From Setophaga petechia (Eukaryota; Chordata; Aves; Passeriformes; Parulidae), in the NCBI GenBank assembly GCA_024362935.1, contig JANCRA010000005.1:19852235-19916234 (forward strand): a stretch of 64,000 bases of DNA, written 5' to 3'. The first letter of the stretch is position 1, and the number at the start of each line of letters is the position of its first letter. Below, one piece after another: positions 24,890 through 37,000 of the stretch. The translations under genes and the position numbers were made by a program. Below the pieces are notes generated by a model. It did not search any database and had not been told where the DNA came from. It saw nothing but the letters and a program-made list of their open reading frames with translations.

Positions 24890-25640
24890 CCTTGACTCTG
24901 GCAGTATTCACTTAATTTAATTTTAAAGGCACCCATTAATTAAAATTATTCTGTTTACTGCTTCTTAATAATGCCTCAGAAGCTTTTGTTGTGGTGTGCA
25001 TGTCTGTGTTTGAGCTTAAAACCGTTTCTGCAATAAATCATAATTTTCTGCCTGTCTTAGCCTCTAAGTGATTTGGGTCAAATAGACTGATTTGTTCACT
25101 GTAGCTCCCTTCCTGCCACACATGCCTGGGTTTCTGTCCATTTTCATTCCTGTTTGCCCAGCACCAATAATGCAGAAGGGTTAAAGGAGAAGAAAAGAAA
25201 GCGCAGTTCTTTTCTTTGTGCACTGCATATCCTGCTCTGCAGAAGGATGCTGGCCCTGCTGGAAGCATTTGCAGCACATCCTCTGCAAAGGTCAGCGTGG
25301 CTGCTTCATCTATTGCAAACTGGATTTTAGCCAGCAGCTGTAGCTGACAGTTTCAAGAAGGCCACTTCCCCATCCTTCTTCCTCAGACAGTTGTGAGCAG
25401 TCTCCAAACTAGTAATTCATCCTTTGCACATGTGTGCCTTCTACTTTGTTATTTTATGAACATATTAGAAGGACCCTGCTTTATTTATTAAATTCATTAT
25501 TATTCTTATCCAATGATGACATGTTGTTAGCCAGAAGATGCACTTGCTATCTCACAACTAATTATTCCAATTAAGTTTTCATGATTCTACCATAAAGCAC
25601 AGCTCATTAACTTTAATTACTTTTGAAATGCAGCTGCTGA
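24890..25640. promoter_or_regulatory. TAAT-rich patches, candidate homeodomain-responsive element
   Basis: ATTAATTAAAATTA lies at 24935-24948. TAATTA occurs at 25559-25564 and 25614-25619, with further ATTA cores between them and a CAGCTG E-box just after (about 25632). The motif density is visible. The enhancer role is inference from the position between GAD1, a known Dlx-responsive GABA gene, and its neighbour. Confidence 0.25.
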
Positions 25641-26104
25641 GATACAAACATAAAAGAACAGGTAGGTTATATTTGTTAGTTAATTTCTGCAAATGGGGTT
25701 TGTTGTCATTAGGTCTTAAGTGATACTTTCAGGCAATCTTGTTCCCTCTTTCTAAGGTAAGATTTGTCTTTTTTATCTAAGAGGGTTCCAAAATCTGTTT
25801 AATTTTTTTACAGACTAGTCTTTTGCCATAGAATATTGGATCAAAATCAAAGATATTTCTTCAAATAGACCTGTGTGTTTCAGCTGAGCCCTTAATGGGA
25901 ATTGATGGACAACTAGGTGGCATCTTTCTTTGCTGAAGTGGAACAGTCCCAGAAAGGGTGACATCACTTTGATGGAGAGCTGAGATACTGTGGTAAGGCA
26001 AAAGTTCTGAAGGAAAGGATTCCAGGTCCTGCAGTGATGTGTGTAGTTTATGTCTCCAGGGAGATGCCAGGTTCAGATTTCTCTGAAGGGTTGATTTGAG
26101 CGAT

Positions 26105-26150
26105 TGTCCTGGTTTGGCTGGGATAGAGTTAATTTTTTTCTTAGTGGATG
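26105..26150 (+). mobile_element. Possible 5' scrap of an endogenous retroviral LTR
   Basis: TGTCCTGGTTTGGCTGGG followed by an ATAGAGTTAATTTT block matches, from memory, the opening of a common bird ERV LTR. Similarity fades after about 45 bases, so this is at most a truncated fragment. Confidence 0.4.
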
Positions 26151-27390
26151 GTTAGAACAAAACATAGCTGCCTATTTTTGAGTTCATCACATGCAGGCAT
26201 GAAATGTCTACAGACCTCCTGAGGAAGAGGGAAATGGAATCTCTTTGTTGTTTTGAAAATAAAACAAACTGACTGCTGGTGCAACGGTACTGACTCGGTC
26301 TCAGAGGTGTAATGTGTGAGCAGACTCAAGGAGCTGCAAAATCTGTTGCCTTGTTTCACCACCAGCACCTTTAGGAAATGTGAAAGGCATTCCTCCGTTG
26401 ATAACACTTCACTCTTGCAATTGCAGTCAGAGTAGATATAATTTGTATTTCCTTCCACAAACAGTTGGATGCAATAGCTGCTGCAAATTGCCAGAATGCT
26501 CTTCCTCAGCCCCTCAGCCACCTCTCAATGGTCACAGGAGCAGAATTCAGCCATAAAGTGTTACTGCCAAAGACAGGGGTGGTTTTCACCTTTAAAGTTT
26601 GTAAAGTGGTGGGTTTGGCTTTGCTATTTACTGGGAACTGTGTAATTAGAAGTTAGGTTCATAAAGTCAGCACTGTGTAATTTGGCCAATTCCAGTTTTA
26701 AGCCTGTTTACATGTTTAGAGGTTAATGCAAGTGTGTGAAAGGCTAGATTTTCAAATGCATATTCATCAAAGTGGCAACTTTTTAATGGCAAAACACTGA
26801 TACTCTTTTTGGTCCTGGTGTTGCTGGGCAGAACTATAAAGGTTTTTCTATTTTCCCAAAGAAGTAAAATTTTAGATCTTTTATTTACAGTTTTCATTGA
26901 CATGGGAAGGTGTTTCTAATAGGTATTTTGCAGTGTCTACTTTGCAGTCTCTGTTTTGTGCGGTCCAGAACTGGTCATGTCTGACGAGAGTGCCTGGAGA
27001 AACACTGTCTGTCTGCTCCAGCGGAAACAGCTGAGCACAGTGAGGTGGTTAAGGGTGGAAAGGGTTTGGTCATCTCTGCAGGCAGCACCGGGGGCAATGC
27101 CAAGCACAGTGAACAGAGGCTTTTAATACTAAGCAGTGAAGCACTGTGATAATACAGAGGGAAATGAGTCCAAAAGAAGTGAAGTAGGCTAATCTGAATA
27201 TCCTTTCCATACTCTATTAAGAATCTTTAACACTGTGCTGCAGTTCACTATTAAATAGTGTTTCTCCATCAATAAATGACCGGTGACAGCAGCATTCCTT
27301 AAAGAGGTCACCTCTCTGGGGGTCTGCGGGATCGGAACCAGGACGCACTGGTCTGCATGGGCAAGCTGTGAAAAAGCCTTCCAGGAACAA
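26151..27390. other. Intergenic DNA upstream of the GORASP2 CpG island
   Basis: No gene is recognised. An open frame on the minus strand (26141-26521) has no family resemblance. GC content rises towards 27300. Confidence 0.6.
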
Positions 27391-27904
27391 AGAGAGGGAC
27401 GATCAGAGTCTGACATTCGTAGTGTTCCCTGATCCCGCACCATCCGCCTTCTCCGGCGGCACGGAGGCCCGCCGTGGGCTCAGGACCGGCTGTCTCTGCT
27501 GCCGTGGGGCGCTCTCCCCGCTCCAGCGGGTCTCTGCCGGCAGCGAGCACCGGCCCCGTTATCGCGCTCAAGTTTGCGGTGCATGCCCGAAACGGGTTAA
27601 TCCAAAATTCGGCCCTTTCGCAGCATTTCTCGCTCGCTGTATCGCTGCGCCGCTCCTCCCGCTCCAGCTCCAGCCGGCGCCGCCCCCCAGCCCCGAGCGG
27701 CTCGGCCTCGCAGGGGCAGCGGCGCTCAGAGCTCGAGAGAGCTGTGGGAGTAGAGAAGGCAGAGTAGGTTATGAACTGCCACCTTTACGTTCTGTGCACA
27801 CATCTACCGTACCTTATTCATGCAGCTAACGCTAACAAATTAATTAACTCTTCTGTGTGGCGCCGCCGGTGCCCCCGCCCCGCACATGGCGCCGCCGCAC
27901 TCGG

Positions 27905-27918
27905 CCGCCAGGGGGCGG
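27905..27918 (+). promoter_or_regulatory. CTCF-type motif in the GORASP2 promoter
   Basis: CCGCCAGGGGGCGG fits the core consensus CCRSYAGRKGGCRS at every position. It lies about 110 bases before the start codon. Occupancy is inference. Confidence 0.55.
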
Positions 27919-28026
27919 CAGACGGGAGCGCGCGGCCGTGGCCCCTCGCGGCCGCCGTAGGGCCCGCCCGGCGCCGGGCGGGGGCAGCGCGCCGTGCCAC
28001 GTCCCCGTCGCGGCGCGTTTGCGGCC

Positions 28027-28089
28027 ATGGGCGCCTCGCAGAGCATCGACATCCCCGGCGGCGGCACCGAGGGCTACCACGTCCTGCGG
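28027..28089 (+). CDS. GORASP2: GORASP2 coding exon 1
   Basis: Twenty-one codons, [12 protein letters not shown] to GYHVLR, then donor gtaagg. Gly2 with Ser6 fits the myristoyl-transferase signal. The frame is open upstream from a GTG at 27994, but that extension is not conserved in the family. Confidence 0.96.
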
Positions 28090-31000
28090 GTAAGGGCGGC
28101 GCGGACCAGTTGGGCGCCCCGGACATTCATCCCGGCGGCGGCCCGTGGGCGCGGGGCCTGCCCCGACGTGGGGCCGCGCTGGAGCGGCCCGGGGGCTCCC
28201 GGGGCGGCCTCGCCGCTCTCCCCGCTCGGCCCCGGGGACGCGCTCGGGCAGCGGGGCCTCCGGGGCTCCTCTGCGGCTCGTGGAGCGGTGAGGTGCGCCG
28301 GGCCCGCGCTGCCGCTCCCGGACTGGGGCAGTGTGGAGAAAGAATTGGTCCAGAATAAACAAATCCCGGGCCGGGTCGTGCCGCCAGGTTGTGCCTCCGT
28401 GTGCCCAGGCCAGGGCTGGCGCATGGGACGCGATGCTGGGCTTGGGCAGCCTTTGAGGCGAGGCCGCCTCTCCTCCCGCAGACGCTGCTCACAGCCCGGC
28501 CCACGAGCCTGGGCTGCGCTTCGGGCTCCCGGGATAACGCCTCAGCCTTGGCCTGGGCGCTGCATCGGGGGCTGGACTGGACCGGATTGGAACTGCTGCC
28601 TCAGGGGTGTCGGATCAGGGTGTTCGCATGACAGCACCTGAGGGCTGCACCTCCAGTGAAAGTGCTGTTCTTCATAGGTACATTGGTTATGTATGCGAAA
28701 TACAAAATACTTTATTAGCAGAATAAGGTTTCCAAAGGCTATTCACAGAACCTCTGTTCTTGAGGTTCTGTGAGCAGCCTTTGGAAAGCCCTTCCTTTTG
28801 CTTTCAGTGGACAGCAGACTGGCTCCCAGGTGGTGCTGTGGAATCTGAGCCTCTGGGGTACCGGGGTTTGCTGGAGTCGGGCCCTGCCCGCAGCGCCTTT
28901 GCCTCCATAGCCGGGTGTGAGTGCTCACCCTGGGTACCCTGCTGGGCTGGTGTGTTTGCTGGAATTGGAGCCTTTGGGATAAGTTCTCTGCTTTTGAGAA
29001 GCACATACTGATGTTCTGATCCAAACATTCTGTTAAAATGTAGGTATGGACTACAGTCACAGTGGGTTTTTTCCCTCCCTTTTAATATTAATGGTGTATA
29101 TAAGTATATAACTTATTTATGTTAGTCCACTTTGTCTTCTCCTTATCCCCCACAAAAACTTTCCTGCTGGTTGGTAAAGCTGGCAGACTTTTTTTCTTTT
29201 TTTCGCATAGTACAGTGTAAATTTCATTAACTTTTGACTTTGGAGACTTGTAAAACCAGTATGTACTTTGCAGTTAGAGTATCAGTTACATCAGATTTAT
29301 GAGTTCATACTGTTTGATTAAAGCATGTTAATAAATTGAGATTAATCTCTTTTATGAAGTAGAATCTACTCTTTTTTTCTTGTAATCTTGCTTGGATCTG
29401 GCGCCTTTTGTTTTTGTTTAGGCATTTTTTTGTTGTAATGTTTTTGTTATGACCTAAAATTGTAGTGTTTGATTGCCAGTCTTTGTAAACGTAATTGAGA
29501 GGTGCACATTAAAGGAGTTGATTTCCAAGAGGACATCCTTATTTGTATTAAATGCAGGAAAGGACCTGCCTGCTGTCTTAAAAAGACTGGTATCTCTATT
29601 TTTCACTGCCTTGTCTTCTCACTGATATCCTGAGATGCCACAATAATAAGTGATTACTATTTTTCTATGGACAGGCATCTTAAACTGCATCATGATCCCA
29701 GCCTAATAGTTATCATTTGGGATGTTTTTATGAAATGCATGTGGCATGCATGAATGTGACTAGAATTTCTCTCTGTAGTTTTTCCAAGTTTAATTTTCCA
29801 GTTGCCATTCTGTAGTGAGTTTGTTACAGACAGCGTTGGGCTCACACTGTTAGAGGAGCTCTCCAAGTGCTTTGTCTGCAAGGATTGACCTTCAGTAGAA
29901 CTTTGGGTCAAGCAAAACTGCTGTTTTGTTCTAATTTACTCTCGAGTACATTTTCTTTCTGAGCTTAGTACTTTAATGAAGTAAATGAGAATGGTAGAAA
30001 GAAAACAGCAGTAGTCTTCCAGTGTTACAGATCTAATTCAAGTAAGATCAGATTTCTTTGATAACACCAAACTTCTCTAAATAATGTAAAGTGATTGTTT
30101 AAAATATTCCATTACCTGTGGGAAAATTAGAGAAATGTCAGAAAAAATTTTCAATTACTGGAAGAAATTCTTTGGGTAAGGCAGATAAATGAAAATATGT
30201 GTTAAACAGTCATGAAACAAAGAGATTACATTGTTCAGTGTGACTGTAGGAGCCAAGCACAAGCTGCCAGAGGGATGAGCAGACTGAGACTGTTACAAGT
30301 TACAGGATTTTTACAGTGAGACTTTTAGACTGTACATGCTGTCTCCCCACAAAACTAGTGAAGTCTCTTTCTCTGCTCACTTCAAACAGGAACAGAAATA
30401 CATGCAGCAAGTGAACACTACCATCATTAATTTTCAGTGTAAGATTTGCAGATTATTTAATTCTTTTGGCTACTTCTGTTGATATTCAGTGCAGTATTGC
30501 TTTCACTGTGAGCTTTCTCAGCAGTGCAGTTGGAAAGGGAATTAGGAACCCTCCAGGGCTGAGGCGCTGTCAAAGGAAAAGAATTTTATCATATGCATAC
30601 TTGACAGCAGAAGTTGCTCTGGGTTGCATTGTTGGTGTTCTAGACATTAAAATGTAGGGTTTTTTAGTTTTTGTGGGTTTTTTTGGTTGGTTTTTTTTTT
30701 TTGGTAAGAGGGAGAAAAAGTTGCCAAGTGTTCTGTTGCCCAAGTCTCTTCATAAGTAGACCTAGTAATGAGTCATTTGTTTGAAGCAATTCTCCTCAAG
30801 TTTCCTTTAACATCAGGTGTGTGGCTGATTAGACTACCTGGCTGACTCTGTGTATTGCTCAGTATGTGTTTGTTTCTGCTCTTCAAAACAGAATGAAGGA
30901 AAATTTTGAGTAATTTTCTTGCTCAGCAGTGTGAAACTGCTGTAGTTTGCCCAGGCTGATGTAATGACCTGACCATAGATGATGTCACAGCATCCCAATG

Positions 31001-34000
31001 GCTGGGGCAGAGTGGCTGGAAAGTGGCCCAGTGGAAAAGGTCCAGGGGTGCTGGTCAACAGCAGCTGAACACAGACCAGTGTGTGCCCAGGTGGCCAAGA
31101 AAGCCAGGGGCAATCCCAGCCTGTATCAGGAATAGGGTGGCCAGCAGGACCAGGACAGTGACTGTCCTCCTGTACTGGGCACTGGTGAGGTCACACCTGG
31201 GTGCTGTGTCCAGCTCTGGGCTCCTCAGTACAAGACAGATGTTGAAGACTCTGGAACAGGTCCAGAGAAGTTCTGGAGCACAGCTGCAGAGCTGTGAGGA
31301 GCAGCTGAGGGAGCTGGGGGCGTTCAGCCTGGGGAAGAGGAGCTCTGGGGAGGCCTCACGGCTCTCCACAGCTCCCTGAGAGCAGGGTGCAGCAAAGTGG
31401 GGGTCGCCTCTTCTCTTAGGTGACAAGTGATGAAACAAGAGCAAAGAGCCTCAGGTTACACCAGGAGAGATTTAGAGACTGGATTTTAGGAAAGGATGGC
31501 CAGGTATTGGAATGGGCTGCCCAGAGAAGTGGTTTAATCACCGTCCCTGAAAACATTCAGAACACGTGTAGATGTGGCCTTTGGGTTAGATTTAATGGTG
31601 GACTGACAGTGCTGGGTTGCTGGTTGAACTTGATGATCATACAGGTTTTTCCAAATGAAATTGTTGTAAGATTCTATGTAAGAATTCTCATGTGTGAGAA
31701 ATTTGTATGCTGCCATGTTGTGTGGTGTTCTCCCTAAAAGATACTGGGCAGCAGTGCCCAAAGTTTAGATTTCCCACCCTTGTTTGTGTGCTTCAGTTTG
31801 TTGTAGTAGTGATACAAACATGTTGCATGAAGTGATCTTTTAAGGGAGGTTCACATTTTAAAAGCTTGAGTTAAATTCTCTGTGCTAAAATAAAAGGTTA
31901 TCTACGTAGATAGAATCTGTTTTCTTACCAAAAACTTAAAAAGCTTTTTCTTTTGAAAACTGTGTTTCATCAAGAAATTAAATTCAGTTATACAATGTAA
32001 TGTATTAAAATAACTGACAGAAATCAGGGATTCTAGAGATCTAGCAGGAATTGCTTATATATGATACATAATGAAATTTTAGTGCCACTTATGGAGTGGG
32101 TGGAAGAACTACAAAAAAGCCTTTCAGTATTTCTTTGCTAATAAAGGAGAATACTGGGAAGAGTTTCTTATGTGGGGAAAAAAGAAAGCCTTGAAAGTTG
32201 TGTATTTAATACTTGAAGCTAAGTTTCTAAAAGTTTTAAAACTAGTATAAGGTAGCTGACTTTCAGAAGTGGTCAGAACCTTCATCTGCCTCTGAAAAAT
32301 GCACATTTCAGCACCTAATTTCATTTGCAGTTGCACTGCTCTCTTGGGGCTTCAAATTGTGACCATTGTGCTGCTGAGCAGTCTTTTTAAAATATATGCA
32401 ATGTATACTGTGTAGACTTAGAATGATAGTGTTGGGAACAGTGTTCAGCAAAGAAAATCTTCATTTATTTACCAGGAAAGTCTTTTCAGGACTGCAAATT
32501 AAAATTGGTGCATTGACCTTGAAACCTTTTTTAATTCTTGACAGTGAATTAAAAGTGAAATCAGTGTGTGATCTATGTACTCAGCAGCCCTGCTGTCATC
32601 TTGGTGAGAAACTGAAACCCTGCAGCACAGTGTGAGGCCCTTTTCTACCCTCTGATATTCAGCATTTCATAGATTTTCTTAATTTGCTCTTTAAAAGGTC
32701 TGGTATTGCATTGCCACAGCTTCTTTGTATTTTCTGTGCCACTGTTTGCCTCTATTGTTAGAAAATCATGACGTTTACCCATACAGGTCTGTGACTTGTA
32801 TTTCTGAAATAACAGCTGACTTTGAGGGAATCAGGCTTCCCAAGCTGCTGGGGATGGTATCTTGCCTGCAGTAGCATCTGTTGTAAATTGTATTACTTGG
32901 TTATTTCTCAGCAATTATTCAATTACAAAGGTAAGTTACTAAATACCTACTTGGAGCACCCAGCAAAGCTGCATAAAGCCAAATTGCTCAGGAGGCACAG
33001 AGTTTATGTACATATCCATGGAATCTTGTATTTGTGTCCTTGTATTTTCTAAGGTCCCTGGTTATCCTTTGTTGCTGTAGCTCCTGGAATAGAATGCTGG
33101 CCACAGAGCTTGGAGCAGAGAGCTGTGCTGTGCCTGTGGCACTGTGTGGTGGTGATGAACTGGGCAGGCAGTGACTCCAAGTAAGATGGTGTGACAAAAC
33201 CTGAGGGGGTCAGTGCCATTGTCGTGCAGGGCTGAGCCTGTCACTTCTTTAAGGAGGAGACTTTTCATGTGGAATGAACTCAGAATTTCTGGGTGCCATT
33301 TCTGGGACTGCCAGGTGTAAACAGGCTTTTCCACCAGTGAAGGTAGCCCAGGGAAATAGGAAACTCTGTGACAACCTGTGCACAGCAGGATGACAGAAGG
33401 GATGTGTGTACCTGCTTCTGAGGTGTGATTGACACAACTATAAGGGTTTGATTTCCTTCAGCTACAGCTTCCTGGTAGTTTTTACACGCCCACCTAGAAA
33501 TAAACCATGCAGAGGTGTTCAGGATTGTGATGGGTTTGGGGCAAGGAGTTCAATGTCTGAAGATACTTTCTGCAAATGAATTATATGGAACTTGGAAACT
33601 CTCTCAGTCCTTTCATCAGTTTGGAGCTGAACACACATTAGGTGTTCTAAGTAAATTATTTATCCATCCAGATGTCAGTGAGCTTTACATTGATGGATGC
33701 TGAACACATGTAGGTCTCATTTATTTTATGTACTCCATCTTATTTCAAAAAGTTGCTCTTGAATAGTGGCCACTCTTGGCTCCCAGTGTTCAGGATATAA
33801 TCTCTTGGAGGTCATTAGGGAGGGATACTGTCAGGATGCAGGGGGTTTGTTGTGATTTTGGTATGGTTTGTTTTTTTATTTCAAAGAAATTTCATTTAGA
33901 AATGGAGGACTATCTCCGAATGAGATGAAGTCTGGCCTTTGATAATCTCAAGGCCATGACATATATCAAGTCCCAAAAATCTGATGTGTTATGCTGGATG

Positions 34001-37000
34001 TACTGATTTTTAATGCTGAGGTTTAATTAACACATTGCATCTTTTTTCTCAGAAAGTGTTTTCCCAGAAAGGTCTGAAACCATCTGCTGATTTAATTTTG
34101 GTATAAAGCCTGCATGTCAGGTTCATTAAAACACAAACTGTAAGTTCCTGTATGACCTATGCAATAGATGGTGGAATAAGAGAGAGAGAGAGGTTATTAG
34201 AGTATTTTCATGTCACTTCTCTAAACTGAGGAAAGAACAACAAACAGCATAAACTCATCCTACAATCACTACTCAAACCCAGGGAAGGAGAGGATGTGTT
34301 GAATTACTTGATTGCAAGAGAAACTGCACATCTGAGAATACCATTATGGATCATGTCTGTAGGAAAGCAGAGGTTTTAATTCTCCTTTCACAAAACTGTT
34401 TAATCTCTCTTTCACCGGGAGGTCTCAAGTATTCAACGTAGTAAGTAAATGCTTTCTACATTTGGGAAAAATAATTCATATAGTGAATTTTAGCCTCTCT
34501 GTAGCTTTTTTCCTAAGCTAAAATTTCTGTTTGTGGAGGCTGTCCTCAGGAAGCCATACATTATTGCCAGGGTGTCTGCCCCATGCAGCTTGGCTTATAC
34601 TTTTACCTTATTAGCTGGTGCACACTTTGCTGTCTGATCTCTGGCTCTTCTTGGTGAGAGGCATGTGGAACAGACAGGGTGGGTCAGTAACATGGAGGCA
34701 ATAGTTTGGATCTCGTTAGAGGGACTGCAGGATATTTGGTGACTGGGAGATGTGGTTCCATATACTTAATTCTTGGAGAGGGAGAATACCTGTACCCCAG
34801 CTGTAGGACATTATTTCCAAGGAGCATGAAGACATCTTGAAGAGACACTTTTACAGACACACTTCAAATCCTAGTTAGAAATTATAAATGTGGACTTTGG
34901 GGATGTCATTGTTGCCTCAGTGATTCTTACTATTTTGGGATGTTGTTGATTTCATACTCTTTTGCTGCTTTACAAATCTTGGATGGCAATCAATGTGTGT
35001 GTGATGTGACTCCGGAATTACCAATTCCACACTTAGGTTATGTGACTAATGTTCTGAGCTTTGGACATCTGTTATACACAAGTAATCTGAGTTTTATCCA
35101 AGTTCTGATTTTGTGAATGTATTGGGCAGAGATAAATAAAATTCTAGAAGAACAGTTTTATTAGTAATCAATCACTTTTAAAATTCCATATTAGGAGGAT
35201 ATTTTGTTTTAGATAGTCATGTTAAGAAAATTCAGTTCCTGCAGAATCAGGCCAATATGGAACAACCAAATACATTTTTACCACTTCTGTCAGGCAGAAT
35301 AATATGTAATGTAAGGAACCACACTGTAAAGGGTAATTTTTTTTAGATCTTTTTGGAAGGTGATTGTAGTACGTAAAAGAAAAAGCCAGTGGGTAAAATG
35401 AATCAGCTTCCACTCAGAAAAAGAGTGTCCTTACCAAAAAAGCTGTAGGAAGAATCTGACAGCCATGTTAAAGTTACTTTTCATTGTCAGCAATGCAAGC
35501 AATAGTGAAAAAATAACATTGGCAAAATGTCTCTCAATTGTTCCGTTTGGAATTAAAAGCATGCTTTTAGCTTCTGGGAGTAATGTGTAGCCAAAACTTG
35601 GGCCCTGTCTTAGTGGAGTGGTTGAATTATTTGAGCTGCCATGGCTGCAGAATTGCATGTCCCTTTTCCTGCAGCTTGAAGGTCTGTTAATGAAATCTGG
35701 TTGTACAGATGCCCTCTGTGTCTCAAGAATGTCACCAGGTGTTTAATCATGAGATAACAGCCTGTGCTTACAGATGTGACTCTCCTATTCCTTTAGTAAG
35801 CATAAGATAAAAAGCAAGGTGCAGTGTTGGTACTGCTGTGGAAAGATAGTACTTTTTAACCAACCTTTTCAGAATTCATTAACCTTGTCCTTTCACTATA
35901 ATCTCCTTTCTTGAAACAAATACAACTTATCTGATGGAACTGTTAAGCACTGCTTTTCCAAGGGAGTGGCTACTGCTGTGTCATCCCTCAATTTATAAAT
36001 TACTAATTCTTTTGAAATATCTGTATTTTATTTTTTTAAGGGAGGGATTTTTTGGTTCTGTAGATTATATGATTATATTTGAATATTTTAAAATTATCTA
36101 TACAAACATTAGTAGCTTCTAGAACTACAGCTGGCAAAAGTAGAAATATAATTCTAATCTGTGAATCAGCATTGGAACACTTTTACTAAATTCTTGTTTA
36201 ACTTTGTTAGGTACAAGAAAACTCACCGGGGCATAGAGCTGGATTGGAGCCATTCTTTGATTTTATTGTGTCCATTAATGGTTCAAGATTGGTAAGTGTG
36301 TTGCTATTTTATAACTTTTAATATAAACAATGGGTTGAGAATATGATCTTTATAGGTAAACTAATGGATTTGTTTTATTTTAAGCGTATATAAAATATTT
36401 CTTCTTACTTTAAAATGAAGAAGGCAAACTGCATCAGGAGTTGATTTCCTTCTCCCTGTAGGAACTGTTCTATCGGGTTTAGCTGGAGGGTAAGACAGAC
36501 GTGCCCTCTGCAGACATCTGCACCAAGACAGAAGTGCCTGCTGACCCACCCCTCATGGCTCATGCCAGTGCCCTCCTAGTTCTGTTTCCTTCCACTGAAC
36601 TCACAAACTTCCCACAGTCCAAACAGGCTGAGTGAAAAGCTGCTGCCAGAGCTGTTGGCTGGGCAGGAGGCATGGGGGGAGCTTCCAAGCAGAGCTATCA
36701 TCAAACAACAGACCATCACAGCAGTGGAAAAAACCAGCTGTGGGAAGCTCTGTGCCAGTATGCCTGCATTCAAGAAAGCCTCTGAACCAGCTGGAGTGTT
36801 TTCCTTTTGGAAAGTATGACTGTGAAGTCCCAGGGGTTTTCCAGTGTTGTATTCTAGAATTGTGAAGGGACTGGAAACCTGTTACAAAGCTGCTGTTAAT
36901 ACACGTTCTGGTAATGTGCAGTGTAGCACCTTTGGAATACAAATGAATGCTTGGTCTGTCAAACACTGACCCAAGCTCTTTTTTAAACATTTGCAGAATA

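Larger units (their letters stand above)
15146..26104. other. Intergenic DNA between GAD1 and GORASP2, no gene seen
   Basis: This 11 kb stretch has no supported gene. Its longest open frames (21083-21472, 24118-24492) lack family motifs and splice-site context. It holds a tandem duplication plus hairpin at 15542-15598, a CAAA tract at 17562-17584, an A-run at 18220-18233, a T-run near 20739-20752 and TAATTA-rich patches at 24890-25640. Confidence 0.65.
27400..28650 (+). promoter_or_regulatory. GORASP2: CpG-island promoter of GORASP2
   Basis: GC content and CpG density rise sharply against the AT-rich surroundings. The island spans the presumed start of transcription, exon 1 and the beginning of intron 1. 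I see no TATA box, as is usual for a housekeeping gene. It contains a CTCF-type motif at 27905-27918 and a YY1-like ATGGCGCCGCC at about 27886-27896. Long GC-rich open frames on both strands here are composition artefacts. The exact transcription start cannot be read from sequence alone. Confidence 0.85.
28090..36210 (+). other. GORASP2: GORASP2 intron 1
   Basis: At 8.1 kb this is the longest intron of the gene. It begins in the CpG island, holds a long hairpin at 28729-28787, a T-rich tract at about 30658-30703, a CR1 LINE fragment at 30985-31680 and a short GA tract at 34179-34193. The remainder, including 31700-36200, shows nothing I can name. Confidence 0.85.

Noticed and set aside
27994..28026. 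In-frame GTG extension upstream of the GORASP2 ATG
   Set aside because: The extension would bury the myristoylation glycine, and the ATG at 28027 has a strong context and a conserved N-terminus.
27771..28504. Several long open frames on both strands around the CpG island
   Set aside because: High GC removes stop codons. Only 28027-28089 is supported by homology and a splice donor.
28729..28787. Annotating the intron 1 hairpin as a microRNA gene
   Set aside because: The stem is shorter than a typical microRNA precursor and there is no known mature sequence that I recognise, so it is kept only as a repeat and a finding.
31023..31761. Open frames of 75-129 codons on both strands
   Set aside because: They lie inside the CR1 LINE remnant and are broken transposon or antisense sequence, not host genes.
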